A stretch of DNA of 6,074 bases, taken from assembly GCA_028711405.1 (NCBI GenBank), contig JAQTSH010000101.1, forward strand, positions 1-6,074, given 5' to 3'. The first letter of the stretch is position 1. Every line of letters begins with the position of its first letter. This DNA is from Methanoregula sp. Lineage in GTDB: Archaea; Halobacteriota; Methanomicrobia; Methanomicrobiales; Methanospirillaceae. Below, in pieces: positions 1 to 5,630 of the stretch. Position numbers and translations under genes: made by a program. The notes beneath the pieces are model-generated. The model was not told where the DNA came from. It saw only the letters and a list, made by a program, of their open reading frames with translations, and made no database searches.

Positions 1-196
1 TTAGAATTCCGTCGTGAAAAATTGAAAAAGCCTCACGAAAGTTCAGATCAATTTGACAGAATTTTTGTGTTAGAATTCCGTCGTAAAAAGTTGAAAAAGC
101 CTCACGAAAGTTCAGATCAATTTGACAGAATTTTTGTGTTAGAATTCCGTCGTAAAAAGTTGAAAAAGCCTCACGAAAGTTCAGATCAATTTGACA
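1..196. repeat. 69-bp direct tandem repeat, at least 2.8 copies
   Basis: Three head-to-tail units begin at 1, 70 and 139, each starting ttagaattccgtcgt. Unit 2 differs from unit 1 only at unit positions 16 (g to a) and 21 (a to g). Unit 3 matches unit 2 until it breaks off after ttgaca at 196. The array probably continues left of the window. The unit is AT-rich and is 3 x 23 bases, so reading frames pass through it unchanged. On the plus strand it reads as a charged 23-residue repeat (core KKPHESSDQF). On the minus strand one frame reads CQIDLNFREAFSTFYDG and is also open. Neither frame has a convincing start or a family I recognise, so I annotate it as a DNA repeat. It is not a CRISPR array, because there are no variable spacers between repeats. 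Confidence 0.95.
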
Positions 197-207
197 CTTA
201 CGATCGT

Positions 208-502
208 TTATCCAGAATATCGATTCGGAATCAGGATCACATCCACTGATTTATCGAAATTGCAGCCGTATTTAGGGAGTTCATTAAAATAATGGCACTT
301 TAAGAGGTCCAATCGGGAGGTAAAAACCCCATTTGGCGAATGGGGGTTGTGCTAAAATTGAGCGTAAGTTACCCCAAAGTGGCGAAGTCAGGGTACATAA
401 CGTCAAACTTAGTTTGTTAAAATCAATGTTGGTTTTTCCGATATTATGTTTGATACCGTGATAAAAATTACTCCCATCGATAAAAACACATATTTGTTTC
501 AT
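208..502 (-). pseudogene. Decayed NYN-domain (LabA/DUF88-like) protein gene
   Basis: From the ATG at 502 the first 36 codons read MKQICVFIDGSNFYHGIKHN and on to KLSLTLC. The FIDGSNF motif is the typical N-terminal strand of NYN domains, PIN-like putative RNases, and carries the first metal-binding Asp. After about 395 the frame loses similarity and ends at 284. A second frame, 315 to 208, reads ...KYGCNFDKSVDVIL..., which resembles the later 'KGVDV.L' part of NYN proteins, and then stops. I infer one gene broken by an internal replacement or frameshift and cut short. An intact member would normally be well over 150 residues. No Shine-Dalgarno sequence precedes the ATG, and a perfect inverted repeat lies 21 bp upstream. 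The N-terminal assignment is firm; the second part is tentative. Confidence 0.6.
321..348 (-). terminator. Hairpin followed by T-run inside the NYN remnant
   Basis: The stem ccccatt (327-333) pairs with aatgggg (339-345) around the 5-nt loop tggcg, and outer aa/tt pairs extend it past one bulged g. Read on the minus strand it is followed directly by TTTTT (326-322), the form of an intrinsic or U-tract terminator. It sits inside the broken NYN gene, so it may belong to a small insertion there. Confidence 0.4.
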
Positions 503-522
503 ACAAATAATACTATGACATG

Positions 523-548
523 CAAGGGGTTATTAGAATAACCCCTTG
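523..548. repeat. Perfect 12-bp inverted repeat upstream of the NYN remnant
   Basis: The arms caaggggttatt (523-534) and aataaccccttg (537-548) are exact reverse complements separated by only ag. The end nearest the NYN gene is 21 bp from its ATG. There is no T-run on either side, so an operator-like dyad or a recombination scar is more likely than a terminator. Confidence 0.75.
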
Positions 549-553
549 GAGTT

Positions 554-583
554 AATAAAAAGCCACATTGCAGAGCAAGGTGG
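554..583 (-). terminator. Probable terminator of wecB copy 1
   Basis: The arms ccacattgc (563-571) and gcaaggtgg (575-583) pair with one mismatch around a 3-nt loop. In the minus-strand transcript the hairpin is followed by TTTTTATTAA (561-552). It lies 37 bp beyond the stop codon of wecB copy 1, as expected for that gene's 3' end. Confidence 0.55.
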
Positions 584-619
584 GGAATTAATACAAACAC
601 ATATGGCACATCAACATAT

Positions 620-1771
620 TTATGTTTTCTGTGGCGACTTTTCTACTTGTGCCAAATGAAAACCCCGGCACGCGTCCACGATCCTAACATTTGCCCTCCC
701 ATCCCCATAAGGATTTTCCCACACACTCCGCGCATTTACCCTCTCCTTCACCCCCGCCCGGATCCATTCGCACCTGGTCCCAACCAGCACATTCGCCCCA
801 ACCTCGATAGTCTCCGGTCGTTCCGTCGTATTCCAGAGAGTAACACAAGGCACACCAAGAATACAGGATTCTTCCTGGACGCTGCCAGAATCCGTCAGGA
901 TAAGGCGGACAGTGGATTCAAGTTGCAGGAATTTTTAAAAACCCGGTGGGTTCAATGACTGATATCCCGGATAAGGGGATGTTGAACTGCTCCACCATCT
1001 TCCGGGTCCGGGGATGCATCGGGAAGATGACGGGCAGTGAGTACTCCTGGTGGATCGCAAGATGCCCCCGGATGAGGTTTCTGAAGTGCTCGGGAGAATC
1101 AACATTCTCCTGCCGGTGTGCAGTAACGAGAAAGTAACCCTTCGGTGCTATGCCAAGAGTGTTGAGGATATTCGCGGTCTTCTTTCGAGATATCCAGGTT
1201 CTAGAAGACGGCATCGACAATCGTGTTGCCGGTCACGCTGATCTTATTATCCTCAATGCCTTCGTTCCGTAGGTTCTGCCGCGCAGTCCCGGTCGGGGCG
1301 AAGAGCAGGTCAGTGATATGATCCGCGACCACCCGGTTGATCTCTTCGGGCATCATCCGGTCAAAACTTACGAAGCCCGCCACCCCATGACCGACCCGGA
1401 TGTGAAGCTTCGCCGCCGCAAGCGCACCGGCAAGCACCGTGTTGGTATCGCCCTGGACAAGCACAATGTCCGGTTGTTCCTCCATGAGAACATGTTCGAC
1501 TTCGGTCAGAATCCGGTTGTTCCACCAAAAGGACATGTTCGATACCGGTCAGGATCCGGCTGGTCTGCTCGGCATGGGACCCGGAGCCGACATCGGGATT
1601 GTACTTCGGTTCGGGCAATCCGGGATCGTGAAAGAAGGCTTGGTCCATCTCGTACGAATAGTGCTGCCCGGTATGCAGGATGAACTACTCGATCTGCTTC
1701 GCTTCGCATGTCCGGATAATGGAGGACATCTTGATGATCTCGGGACGCGTGCCAGGGACAATCGCAATCAT
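620..1771 (-). pseudogene. wecB: UDP-N-acetylglucosamine 2-epimerase, copy 1 (full length, broken)
   Basis: Pieced across frames, the minus strand covers a whole epimerase of the WecB family, which interconverts UDP-GlcNAc and UDP-ManNAc for surface-glycan synthesis. The order is MIAIVPGTRPEIIK at the ATG (1771), HTGQHYSYEMD, VQGDTNTV, MPEEINRVVADH, VTAHRQENVDS, MHPRTRKMV, LTDSGSVQEES and TERPETIEVGANVLVG, ending in TAA at 620-622. At least five lesions are visible. These are an in-frame TAG at 1687-1685 where relatives have Tyr, a 43-bp tandem duplication (1470-1555) that shifts frame, a TAG at 1203-1201 in place of Gln, a further frameshift near 1180-1195, and an extra A in the A-run near 931-936. 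The family motif HVEAGLRS, with its catalytic Glu, is altered to HGVAGFVS. The Asp, second Glu and His motifs (GDT, PEEINR, AHR) survive. The identity is clear and the gene is dead as it stands. Confidence 0.9.
1470..1555. repeat. 43-bp imperfect tandem duplication inside wecB copy 1
   Basis: Repeat 1470-1512 and repeat 1513-1555 both begin ccggttgttcc and match at 35 of 43 positions. On the minus strand they encode the peptides TGIEHVLLVEQPD and TEVEHVLMEEQPD in different frames, so the segment normally present once occurs twice. Forty-three is not a multiple of three, so the duplication breaks the reading frame. Confidence 0.9.
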
Positions 1772-1936
1772 GGAAAGTATTTCTTATAATTCATGTTACC
1801 GCACGCAAATTCGACGTTCTCAGGAATGTGTGCGGACCGGATAGAGGCATTATCACCCGAAAGATGCCAGATCCCTGCCAGGATCGGTTCCGATAAAACC
1901 CGTCCCGCCGGTCACGAGTATTTTTTTTATCTGCAT
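1768..1936 (-). pseudogene. N-terminal remnant of an NAD-dependent sugar epimerase/dehydratase
   Basis: The ATG at 1936 is preceded by GGAG (1944-1947) at 7-nt spacing, which selects it over the ATG at 1940. The protein starts MQIKKILVTGGTGFIGT, the Rossmann NAD-binding motif (GGxGxxG) of extended short-chain dehydrogenases such as nucleotide-sugar epimerases. After about 25 codons the frame breaks. The neighbouring frame then continues with RSAHIPENVEFACGN and stops at a TGA that overlaps the wecB ATG (ATGA). Only about 55 of the usual 300 or so residues are present, with no YxxxK catalytic pair. The ATGA overlap with the broken wecB gene suggests a former operon or a deletion junction. The substrate cannot be told. 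Confidence 0.75.
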
Positions 1937-2003
1937 GCATGATCTCCAAAATTTTTGATTGTACCATAACCGCAGACAAGATCCCAACCGCTGGCAGAAT
2001 TAT

Positions 2004-2270
2004 TCATAGGATTCCCTTCTCTTCGTACAGTTCAACAAGTTCACGTTCGCCAAGTGAACAGTCGATCAGATCATTAAACTGCAGTCGGGAGAGACTGAGT
2101 TGTTCTGCCATGATGCCAAGCAGCCGATCGCTAATCTCTTTTTTTCCATGACTAACCCACGTGCGGATCGATGTGTCTCTGCCATTATATCTGAACGTCA
2201 GCTTGATATGACCAGACATCGTTTGAGAAAATCCCTTCCTTTTAAGTGCTTTAAGGATGTTGTGATTCAT
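2004..2270 (-). CDS. HicA-like toxin of a type II toxin-antitoxin pair
   Basis: This intact small protein of 88 residues runs from the ATG at 2270 to the TGA at 2004-2006. A TTG four codons upstream (2282) is possible, but the ATG fits the family start better (MNHNILKALKRKGF). It resembles archaeal HicA/YcfA-like proteins. These have a double-stranded RNA-binding-like fold, and relatives cleave mRNA. The first helix ends KRKGF (10-14), a strand carries GHIKLTF (20-26), and then comes SHGKKEISD (40-48), where the His is the likely catalytic residue. An acidic C-terminal tail follows (DLIDC...ELVELYEEKGIL). The canonical GSHH is reduced to GH here, as I recall for archaeal members. The gene follows the antitoxin gene by 22 nt and is presumably co-transcribed from its promoter. 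The family call is from remembered motifs, not a search; the pairing is well supported by layout. Confidence 0.72.
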   Translation of the reverse strand: MNHNILKALKRKGFSQTMSGHIKLTFRYNGRDTSIRTWVSHGKKEISDRLLGIMAEQLSLSRLQFNDLIDCSLGERELVELYEEKGIL

Positions 2271-2292
2271 TCGCGAGCTCAAGGAAACCGCC

Positions 2293-2700
2293 TCAAGAGA
2301 ATAGGGAGAGTAACGTCTTACGGAACTGGAGAGCCCCCGGTGTCAGTCCACGGTCATTTTGATCGACGTAATCATTCCAGTTTTCCTCAAATTGATTATT
2401 AATCTCTTTGAGACCCTTACGCAGATCGGGAGCGATTACAAGCAGGTGGTATTCATTATTATAGATAATGTACTCCCCATCTTCAACCTCGAAAGAGAGA
2501 TCGATTGGATAACGAAGTTCCCGGATAGTTCCATTAATTTTCACATACAAAAGGGGAATGTGGCAGGGGAGGACTGCATCGTGGGTGTGGCTTACCAGGC
2601 GTTCTATCACATCGCCATACGTCTCCCTTGGATGCACCTTAAGGCAACCCAGTACCTCTTTTACAGATTCGGATATCTTAATCGACGACGCCCCGGACAT
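2293..2700 (-). CDS. Ribbon-helix-helix antitoxin partner of the HicA-like toxin
   Basis: This is an intact 135-residue protein. Residues 6-36 (SIKISESVKEVL, VHPRETYGDVIERLV) form a ribbon-helix-helix DNA-binding domain of the kind found in archaeal VapB/DUF7557-type antitoxins. After a short linker (about 37-46), residues 47-135 form a second domain with LYVKINGTI, EVEDGEYIIYNNEYHLLV and a helical, acidic end (FEENWNDYVDQ, LTPGALQFRKTLLSLF). I associate that domain with proteins encoded beside HicA-like toxins. By inference it binds and blocks the toxin while the RHH end represses the operon. The order is the reverse of classical HicB, where the DNA-binding domain is C-terminal. The ATG at 2700 lies about 26 bp from a TATA box, so the message may be leaderless, and a dyad overlaps the promoter. 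The antitoxin-first order is typical of such pairs. Confidence 0.7.
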   Translation of the reverse strand: MSGASSIKISESVKEVLGCLKVHPRETYGDVIERLVSHTHDAVLPCHIPLLYVKINGTIRELRYPIDLSFEVEDGEYIIYNNEYHLLVIAPDLRKGLKEINNQFEENWNDYVDQNDRGLTPGALQFRKTLLSLFS

Positions 2701-2735
2701 ACCACCATATACTACCGCGGTGGTATAAATAACGA
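2699..2735 (-). promoter_or_regulatory. Promoter and operator of the toxin-antitoxin operon
   Basis: On the minus strand a TATA box, TTTATA (2729-2724, within CGTTATTTATACC), lies about 25 bp before the antitoxin ATG. That places the transcription start at or next to the ATG. Arms ataccacc (2699-2706) and ggtggtat (2719-2726) are exact reverse complements spanning the TATA-to-start interval. A near-palindrome, actaccgcggtggt (2711-2724), overlaps the second arm and supplies a third half-site. This is where an autorepressing ribbon-helix-helix antitoxin would be expected to bind. The sites are seen in the sequence; binding is inferred. Confidence 0.6.
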
Positions 2736-2801
2736 TTGATGCGGATATGGTATGTCTCGGATTCCCAGAATCTTCTGAATATCCATCAAAACGCCACCAT
2801 T

Positions 2802-2984
2802 TTACTTTTTACTCCCGTTCTCCGCCATCCGGTTCCTGTCCACGGTCACCACAAGCGCATTCAGAATCAATCCCGCAATAATCAACAACAACCCTAGAAT
2901 CAACAATGCAACGCTCAGCATCGACATCGCAAACGGGAATTTAGTTGTCAGGTAATATTCCGTGAACGCATAGAAACTGGTAAT
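2802..2984 (-). pseudogene. C-terminal membrane tail of a family-2 glycosyltransferase
   Basis: The minus strand encodes a tail starting SFYAFTEYYLTTKFPF, followed by one strong hydrophobic segment (MLSVALLILGLLLIIAG and on to LNALVV) and a basic, polar end (VDRNRMAENGSKK), with TAA at 2802-2804. This is the pattern of the last membrane helix of polyisoprenyl-phosphate (dolichol-phosphate-type) glycosyltransferases that build surface glycans. Only about 58 residues remain and there is no start codon. Just upstream of the tail the frame meets TAA at 2988-2986, where the unrelated plus-strand PIN sequence begins. The membrane-tail character is clear from composition; the exact family is remembered similarity. 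Confidence 0.6.
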
Positions 2985-3135
2985 TTATGCGAATGAATAT
3001 AACTTGGATTTCGATGATGCATACCAATATACTGTTGCAGAGCGCTACAATTTAACAATTGTCAGTTTCGATCATGATTTCGACCGGACAAAAAAAGGAC
3101 AAGTACTTCCCACAGATCTCTTCCATCAGAAATAA
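2980..3135 (+). pseudogene. C-terminal fragment of a PIN-domain (VapC-like) ribonuclease
   Basis: An open stretch of 49 codons from 2986 ends at TAA 3133-3135. It reads YANEYNLDFDDAYQYTVAER and then YNLTIVSFDHDFDRT. The LDFDDA and IVSFDHDFD segments are the two C-terminal acidic motifs of PIN-domain RNases, the toxins of VapBC systems. The N-terminal half, including the first catalytic Asp, and any start codon are missing, so the fragment should be inactive. It begins where the opposite-strand glycosyltransferase tail ends, marking a rearrangement junction near 2980-2986. No antitoxin partner remains beside it. Confidence 0.65.
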
Positions 3136-3261
3136 AGGGCTTTTCCCATTCCGGCTTCCCTCATACATTACATACTGTGCCGGGAAAAAAATTTTCCACA
3201 CTATGCACTCACGTCCGGCAGGAATCCTCAACAAAATCGATAATCCGCTTGTGCCCTATAG
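3136..3261. other. Spacer with no recognisable gene
   Basis: Between the PIN fragment and wecB copy 2 I see no recognisable coding similarity, hairpin or promoter on either strand. Short open frames here are overlaps of the neighbouring fragments. Confidence 0.5.
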
Positions 3262-3655
3262 AGAGATATCTCCGGGTTCTGGAAGACCGCATCGACCATC
3301 GTGTTGCCGGTCACGCTGATCTTATTATCCTCAATACCTTCGTTCAGGAGATGCTGCCGCGCAGTCCCGGTCGGGGCGAAGAGTAGGTCAGAGATAGGAT
3401 CCGCCACCACCCGGTTGATCTCTTCGGGCATAGTCCGGTCGAAACTTACGAAGCCCGCCCCCACATGACCGACACGGATGTGGAGCTTCACAGCGGCAAG
3501 CGCACCGGCAATCACCGTGTTCGTGTCACCCTGCACAAGCACAATGTCCGGTTGTTCCTCCATGAGAACATGTTCGACTTCGTTCAGGATCCGGTTGTTC
3601 CTCCAAAAGGATATGTTCGATACCGGTCGGGATCCGACGGGTCTGCCCGGAACCG
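3262..3655 (-). pseudogene. wecB: UDP-N-acetylglucosamine 2-epimerase, copy 2 (internal fragment)
   Basis: The minus strand repeats the central part of wecB copy 1 at high similarity: QTRRI-TGIEHIL, VEHVLMEEQPD, VLVQGDTNTV, HVGAGFVSFDR, MPEEINRVVAD, LLFAPTGTARQ, VTGNTMVDAVFQN. The N-terminal PGTRPE region and everything after about VDAVFQNPEIS are missing. The same 43-bp duplication as in copy 1 is present (3548-3633). The catalytic Glu of HVEAG is replaced (HVGAG), and the GFVSFDR wording is shared with copy 1. A 199-codon frame (3827 to 3228) happens to run open through this fragment and its flanks, but it lacks both ends of the enzyme, so I call it a remnant. Confidence 0.88.
3548..3633. 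repeat. 43-bp imperfect tandem duplication inside wecB copy 2
   Basis: Two units, 3548-3590 and 3591-3633, both begin ccggttgttcctcca. They have the same unit length and break points as the duplication in copy 1 (1470-1555), so the duplication predates the separation of the two copies. Confidence 0.9.
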
Positions 3656-3855
3656 GGGGTATCCTCGTAAGATACCCTGACAGGGTGACGCCTCCCAAAA
3701 ATTGCGGACGTGGACTTCTCTCTCTGAGGTAACGAGGATGGCAGCACGAAGAGATCGCCCCTCCTGGACCGGAAGCGATCATATCCGGTGTAAAAAACAG
3801 CCTTACACATTGGCTGGATTTGAGCACTTACGAAAGTTGCCGAATATGAAAAACA
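3656..3855. other. Gene-free junction region, possible methyltransferase start remnant
   Basis: No intact gene is seen. On the minus strand one frame near 3735-3670 reads SEREVHVRNFWEASPCQG, which recalls the 'FWeanPCG' start of some class I SAM-dependent methyltransferases found in glycan loci. There is no usable start codon and the similarity ends where wecB copy 2 begins. This is a weak hint only. Confidence 0.2.
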
Positions 3856-5178
3856 TTATGACGGAATTCCCCCTTTTTTATGGGTATCCTGTTTCAACAG
3901 CCATTTCCAAAGAGGAACGTAAACCACTTTGTTATTCCCCATCTGCTCCTCTCCTTCCTTGTCCCAGGTGATCACAAGCAGATCGCTGCATTGTAGTTCC
4001 TCACCCGCCTTCTGCAGGGCTTTTAGTTCTCTCCTTTTCGTATCCGGATTTTCTATGTCATAGCATACCTGCACGAGTTGTTGAATCTTGCACTTTTCTT
4101 TGAGAAGAAAATCAACTTCTCCACCATTATCATAATAGTATATCTCAAGACCCGGATTTGCATTCTGCGCTCTTTTCAGCTCCAAAAAGACGATGTTTTC
4201 TATCAACCTTCCAAAATTTTCAGAAAAACCGGAGATAAGGGAAGTGATTAAACCGGTGTCATTAATGAACACTTTAGGCACCGAAGTTTCGGTATTTTTG
4301 AGAGCCCAGGAAAATTTTTTTAAAAAAAATGCGAAAAACGAGTCTTCAAGATACAATGTATAATTATAGAGTGTTTTCTTGCTCACTTTTATTCCCTGCG
4401 ATTTCAGGGTGTTGAAGGTACTATTGACAGAAGATTGCTTTGAGAAAGAAGTGAGCATGGATCGTATGAGAAATTTTATAATGAAAATATTTTTTATATT
4501 ATATCTTTCAATAATATCCCTGAAAAGTACAAGGTCAAGGTATTCTAAAAAAAACCTGTCTGCAAGTTGATTATCGAACACTATGTCAGGAAAACCCCCG
4601 AATTCCATATAGTTTCTGAGATGATTTTTGATCTGGTTCTCATCTGATGTTGAAAGAAGCGACTTTTTCTTAAAATCATTAAAGGCGAGAAATTCCTCAA
4701 ACGATAACGGAAGAATAGAATACGTCAGTGTCCTGCCGCGTAACGAGGTTGCGATTTCTTTTGAGAGCAATTTCGAGGACGACCCTGAGATAAACAGGTA
4801 ATGGTTTTTGGTTTCGTATAATCCCCTGACCGCCTTCTCCCAATGATCGATGTTCTGAACCTCATCCAGAAATATGTATTCGGGGATTTTGCCATAAAAC
4901 TCCTCGTGAACGCTCACCGCATCAGACATGACTCTCATGTCTGCACCGATCATTTCAGGATCTTCAAAATTTAAGTAAATGAAGTCTTTATCCTCTATTT
5001 TGAATGTATTCAGTATAAGGTCGTACAGGTAAAAGCTCTTTCCAGCTCTTCTTGGTCCTATGACAGGAATGACAAATTGTTTTGTTTTCTGGATTGTAAG
5101 GCTTCTGGATAAAACCTTAAGCCGCCGTATCTGCTCCTTTTTATCAGCCAGGTATCTCAGAAGCGATCTCTTCTCCAT
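3856..5178 (-). CDS. AAA ATPase with C-terminal DUF4143 domain
   Basis: This intact 440-residue protein starts at the ATG at 5178. Residues 35-48 (FVIPVIGPRRAGKS) carry the Walker A motif GPRRAGKS. Residues 101-108 (YIFLDEVQ) are Walker B with its Asp-Glu. SGSSSKLL (131-138) is the sensor region, followed by LRGRTLTY (146-153) with a likely arginine finger. FGGFPD (193-198) is the usual link to the second half. NDTGL (306-310), GRLIENIVFLEL (323-334) and YYYDNGGEVDFLL (347-359), then LVQVCYD (368-374), are hallmarks of the DUF4143 domain, which resembles PD-(D/E)XK nucleases. Length and domain order match the archaeal AAA_14/DUF4143 family (COG1373), whose role is unproven. The gene is visibly richer in A/T and AAA/TTT codons than the sugar genes around it, suggesting a separate origin. 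The family assignment is strong; a cellular function cannot be given. Confidence 0.92.
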   Translation of the reverse strand: MEKRSLLRYLADKKEQIRRLKVLSRSLTIQKTKQFVIPVIGPRRAGKSFYLYDLILNTFKIEDKDFIYLNFEDPEMIGADMRVMSDAVSVHEEFYGKIPEYIFLDEVQNIDHWEKAVRGLYETKNHYLFISGSSSKLLSKEIATSLRGRTLTYSILPLSFEEFLAFNDFKKKSLLSTSDENQIKNHLRNYMEFGGFPDIVFDNQLADRFFLEYLDLVLFRDIIERYNIKNIFIIKFLIRSMLTSFSKQSSVNSTFNTLKSQGIKVSKKTLYNYTLYLEDSFFAFFLKKFSWALKNTETSVPKVFINDTGLITSLISGFSENFGRLIENIVFLELKRAQNANPGLEIYYYDNGGEVDFLLKEKCKIQQLVQVCYDIENPDTKRRELKALQKAGEELQCSDLLVITWDKEGEEQMGNNKVVYVPLWKWLLKQDTHKKGGIPS

Positions 5179-5189
5179 GATATATTGAT

Positions 5190-5230
5190 GGGGAAACTAA
5201 TGCTAAAAAGTTTCCCCCTGAAGGAAACTT
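5190..5230 (-). promoter_or_regulatory. Two overlapping hairpins upstream of the ATPase gene
   Basis: In minus-strand order, arm 1 aagtttcc (5230-5223), arm 2 ggggaaactt (5217-5208) and arm 3 agtttcccc (5198-5190) can pair as 1:2 or 2:3. The pairs are perfect over 8 and 9 bp. The 1:2 hairpin is followed by TTTTT (5209-5205) and looks like a terminator for the epimerase remnant, whose TAA overlaps it. The 2:3 hairpin ends 11 bp before the ATPase ATG. It may be a terminator plus an operator, or an attenuator-like switch. Confidence 0.45.
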
Positions 5231-5607
5231 AAGGAAATCTGGAATTCAGGGATCTTGAGAGCCCATCCATGATCACCCTCACAAATCCCGTAGTGGGAAC
5301 GATTGGAGAAAACAGCGACAGCATATTCTTTGTCCCAATGCAGTTAGTCTGCCAGAGGTTCTCGTAATAATCCTCGCCATTCCAGCGACCATATTCAGCA
5401 GCCAGAGGGTAGACTGAATCGAATCGATGCTTGTCAAAGATCCGTTCCAGCTGCCGGAAATTCCGGACATCCGCCCGGACATACCCGTCGCGCTCCGTAT
5501 TGCCGGGATCCACCGCGAGAACCTCATGCCCCCGCGAACGGTTCGTTCACCAGGTTTGTTCCTATATATCTCGCCCCACCGGTTACCAACACCCGTTGTG
5601 ATTCCAT
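5229..5607 (-). pseudogene. NAD-dependent epimerase/dehydratase, frameshifted and truncated
   Basis: The ATG at 5607 is preceded by GGAGG (5615-5619) with a 7-nt spacer, which fixes the start. The protein opens MESQRVLVTGGARYIGTNLV, the NAD-binding fold of extended short-chain dehydrogenases, with GGAGYIG changed to GGARYIG. A one-base expansion in the G-run at 5529-5533 throws the frame to TGA (5526-5524). The next frame continues EVLAVDPGNTERDGYVRADV, then FDSVYPLAAEYGRWNGEDY (relatives have VYHLAAE) and NCIGTKNML. Similarity ends near 5310, so the catalytic YxxxK and the sugar-binding half are gone. The gene follows wecB copy 3 by 23 nt on the same strand and was probably in one operon with it, supplying nucleotide sugar for surface glycans. 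The exact substrate is unknown. Confidence 0.82.
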
Positions 5608-5614
5608 GATTATT

Positions 5615-5619
5615 CCTCC
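5615..5619 (-). promoter_or_regulatory. Strong Shine-Dalgarno site of the epimerase remnant
   Basis: GGAGG read on the minus strand lies 7 nt before the ATG at 5607, inside the 23-nt gap after the wecB copy 3 stop. It indicates internal, operon-style translation initiation. Confidence 0.7.
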
Positions 5620-5630
5620 AATTTCACATT

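Noticed and set aside
1..196. CRISPR array
   Set aside because: The repeated unit is continuous and nearly identical over all 69 bp, with no variable spacers and no cas genes nearby.
22..249. 75-codon plus-strand gene over the tandem repeat
   Set aside because: The open frame is an automatic result of a 69-bp unit without stops. There is no ribosome binding site or recognisable domain, and the opposite strand is equally open.
647..958. Plus-strand open frames opposite the wecB copies (also 1318-1683, 1439-1789, 5637-5978)
   Set aside because: They are low-complexity, Pro/Arg/His-rich shadows of the minus-strand epimerase coding sequence.
2359..2739. 126-codon plus-strand frame opposite the antitoxin
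   Set aside because: It is a shadow of the antitoxin gene on the other strand, with no domain of its own.
2712..2786. Small minus-strand frame starting MDIQKILGIRD between the glycosyltransferase tail and the antitoxin
   Set aside because: It has only 24 codons, no ribosome binding site, and runs into the toxin-antitoxin promoter. It may be the first codons of a lost gene but cannot be supported.
3228..3827. A 199-codon intact gene covering wecB copy 2
   Set aside because: The frame is a chance read-through of unrelated flank, the duplicated 43 bp in the wrong frame and the wecB interior. It lacks both ends of the enzyme and its catalytic Glu.
3858..3872. Similarity of gaattccgtc near the ATPase 3' end to the start of the 69-bp repeat
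   Set aside because: About 14 bases match and the similarity does not extend, so it is probably chance.
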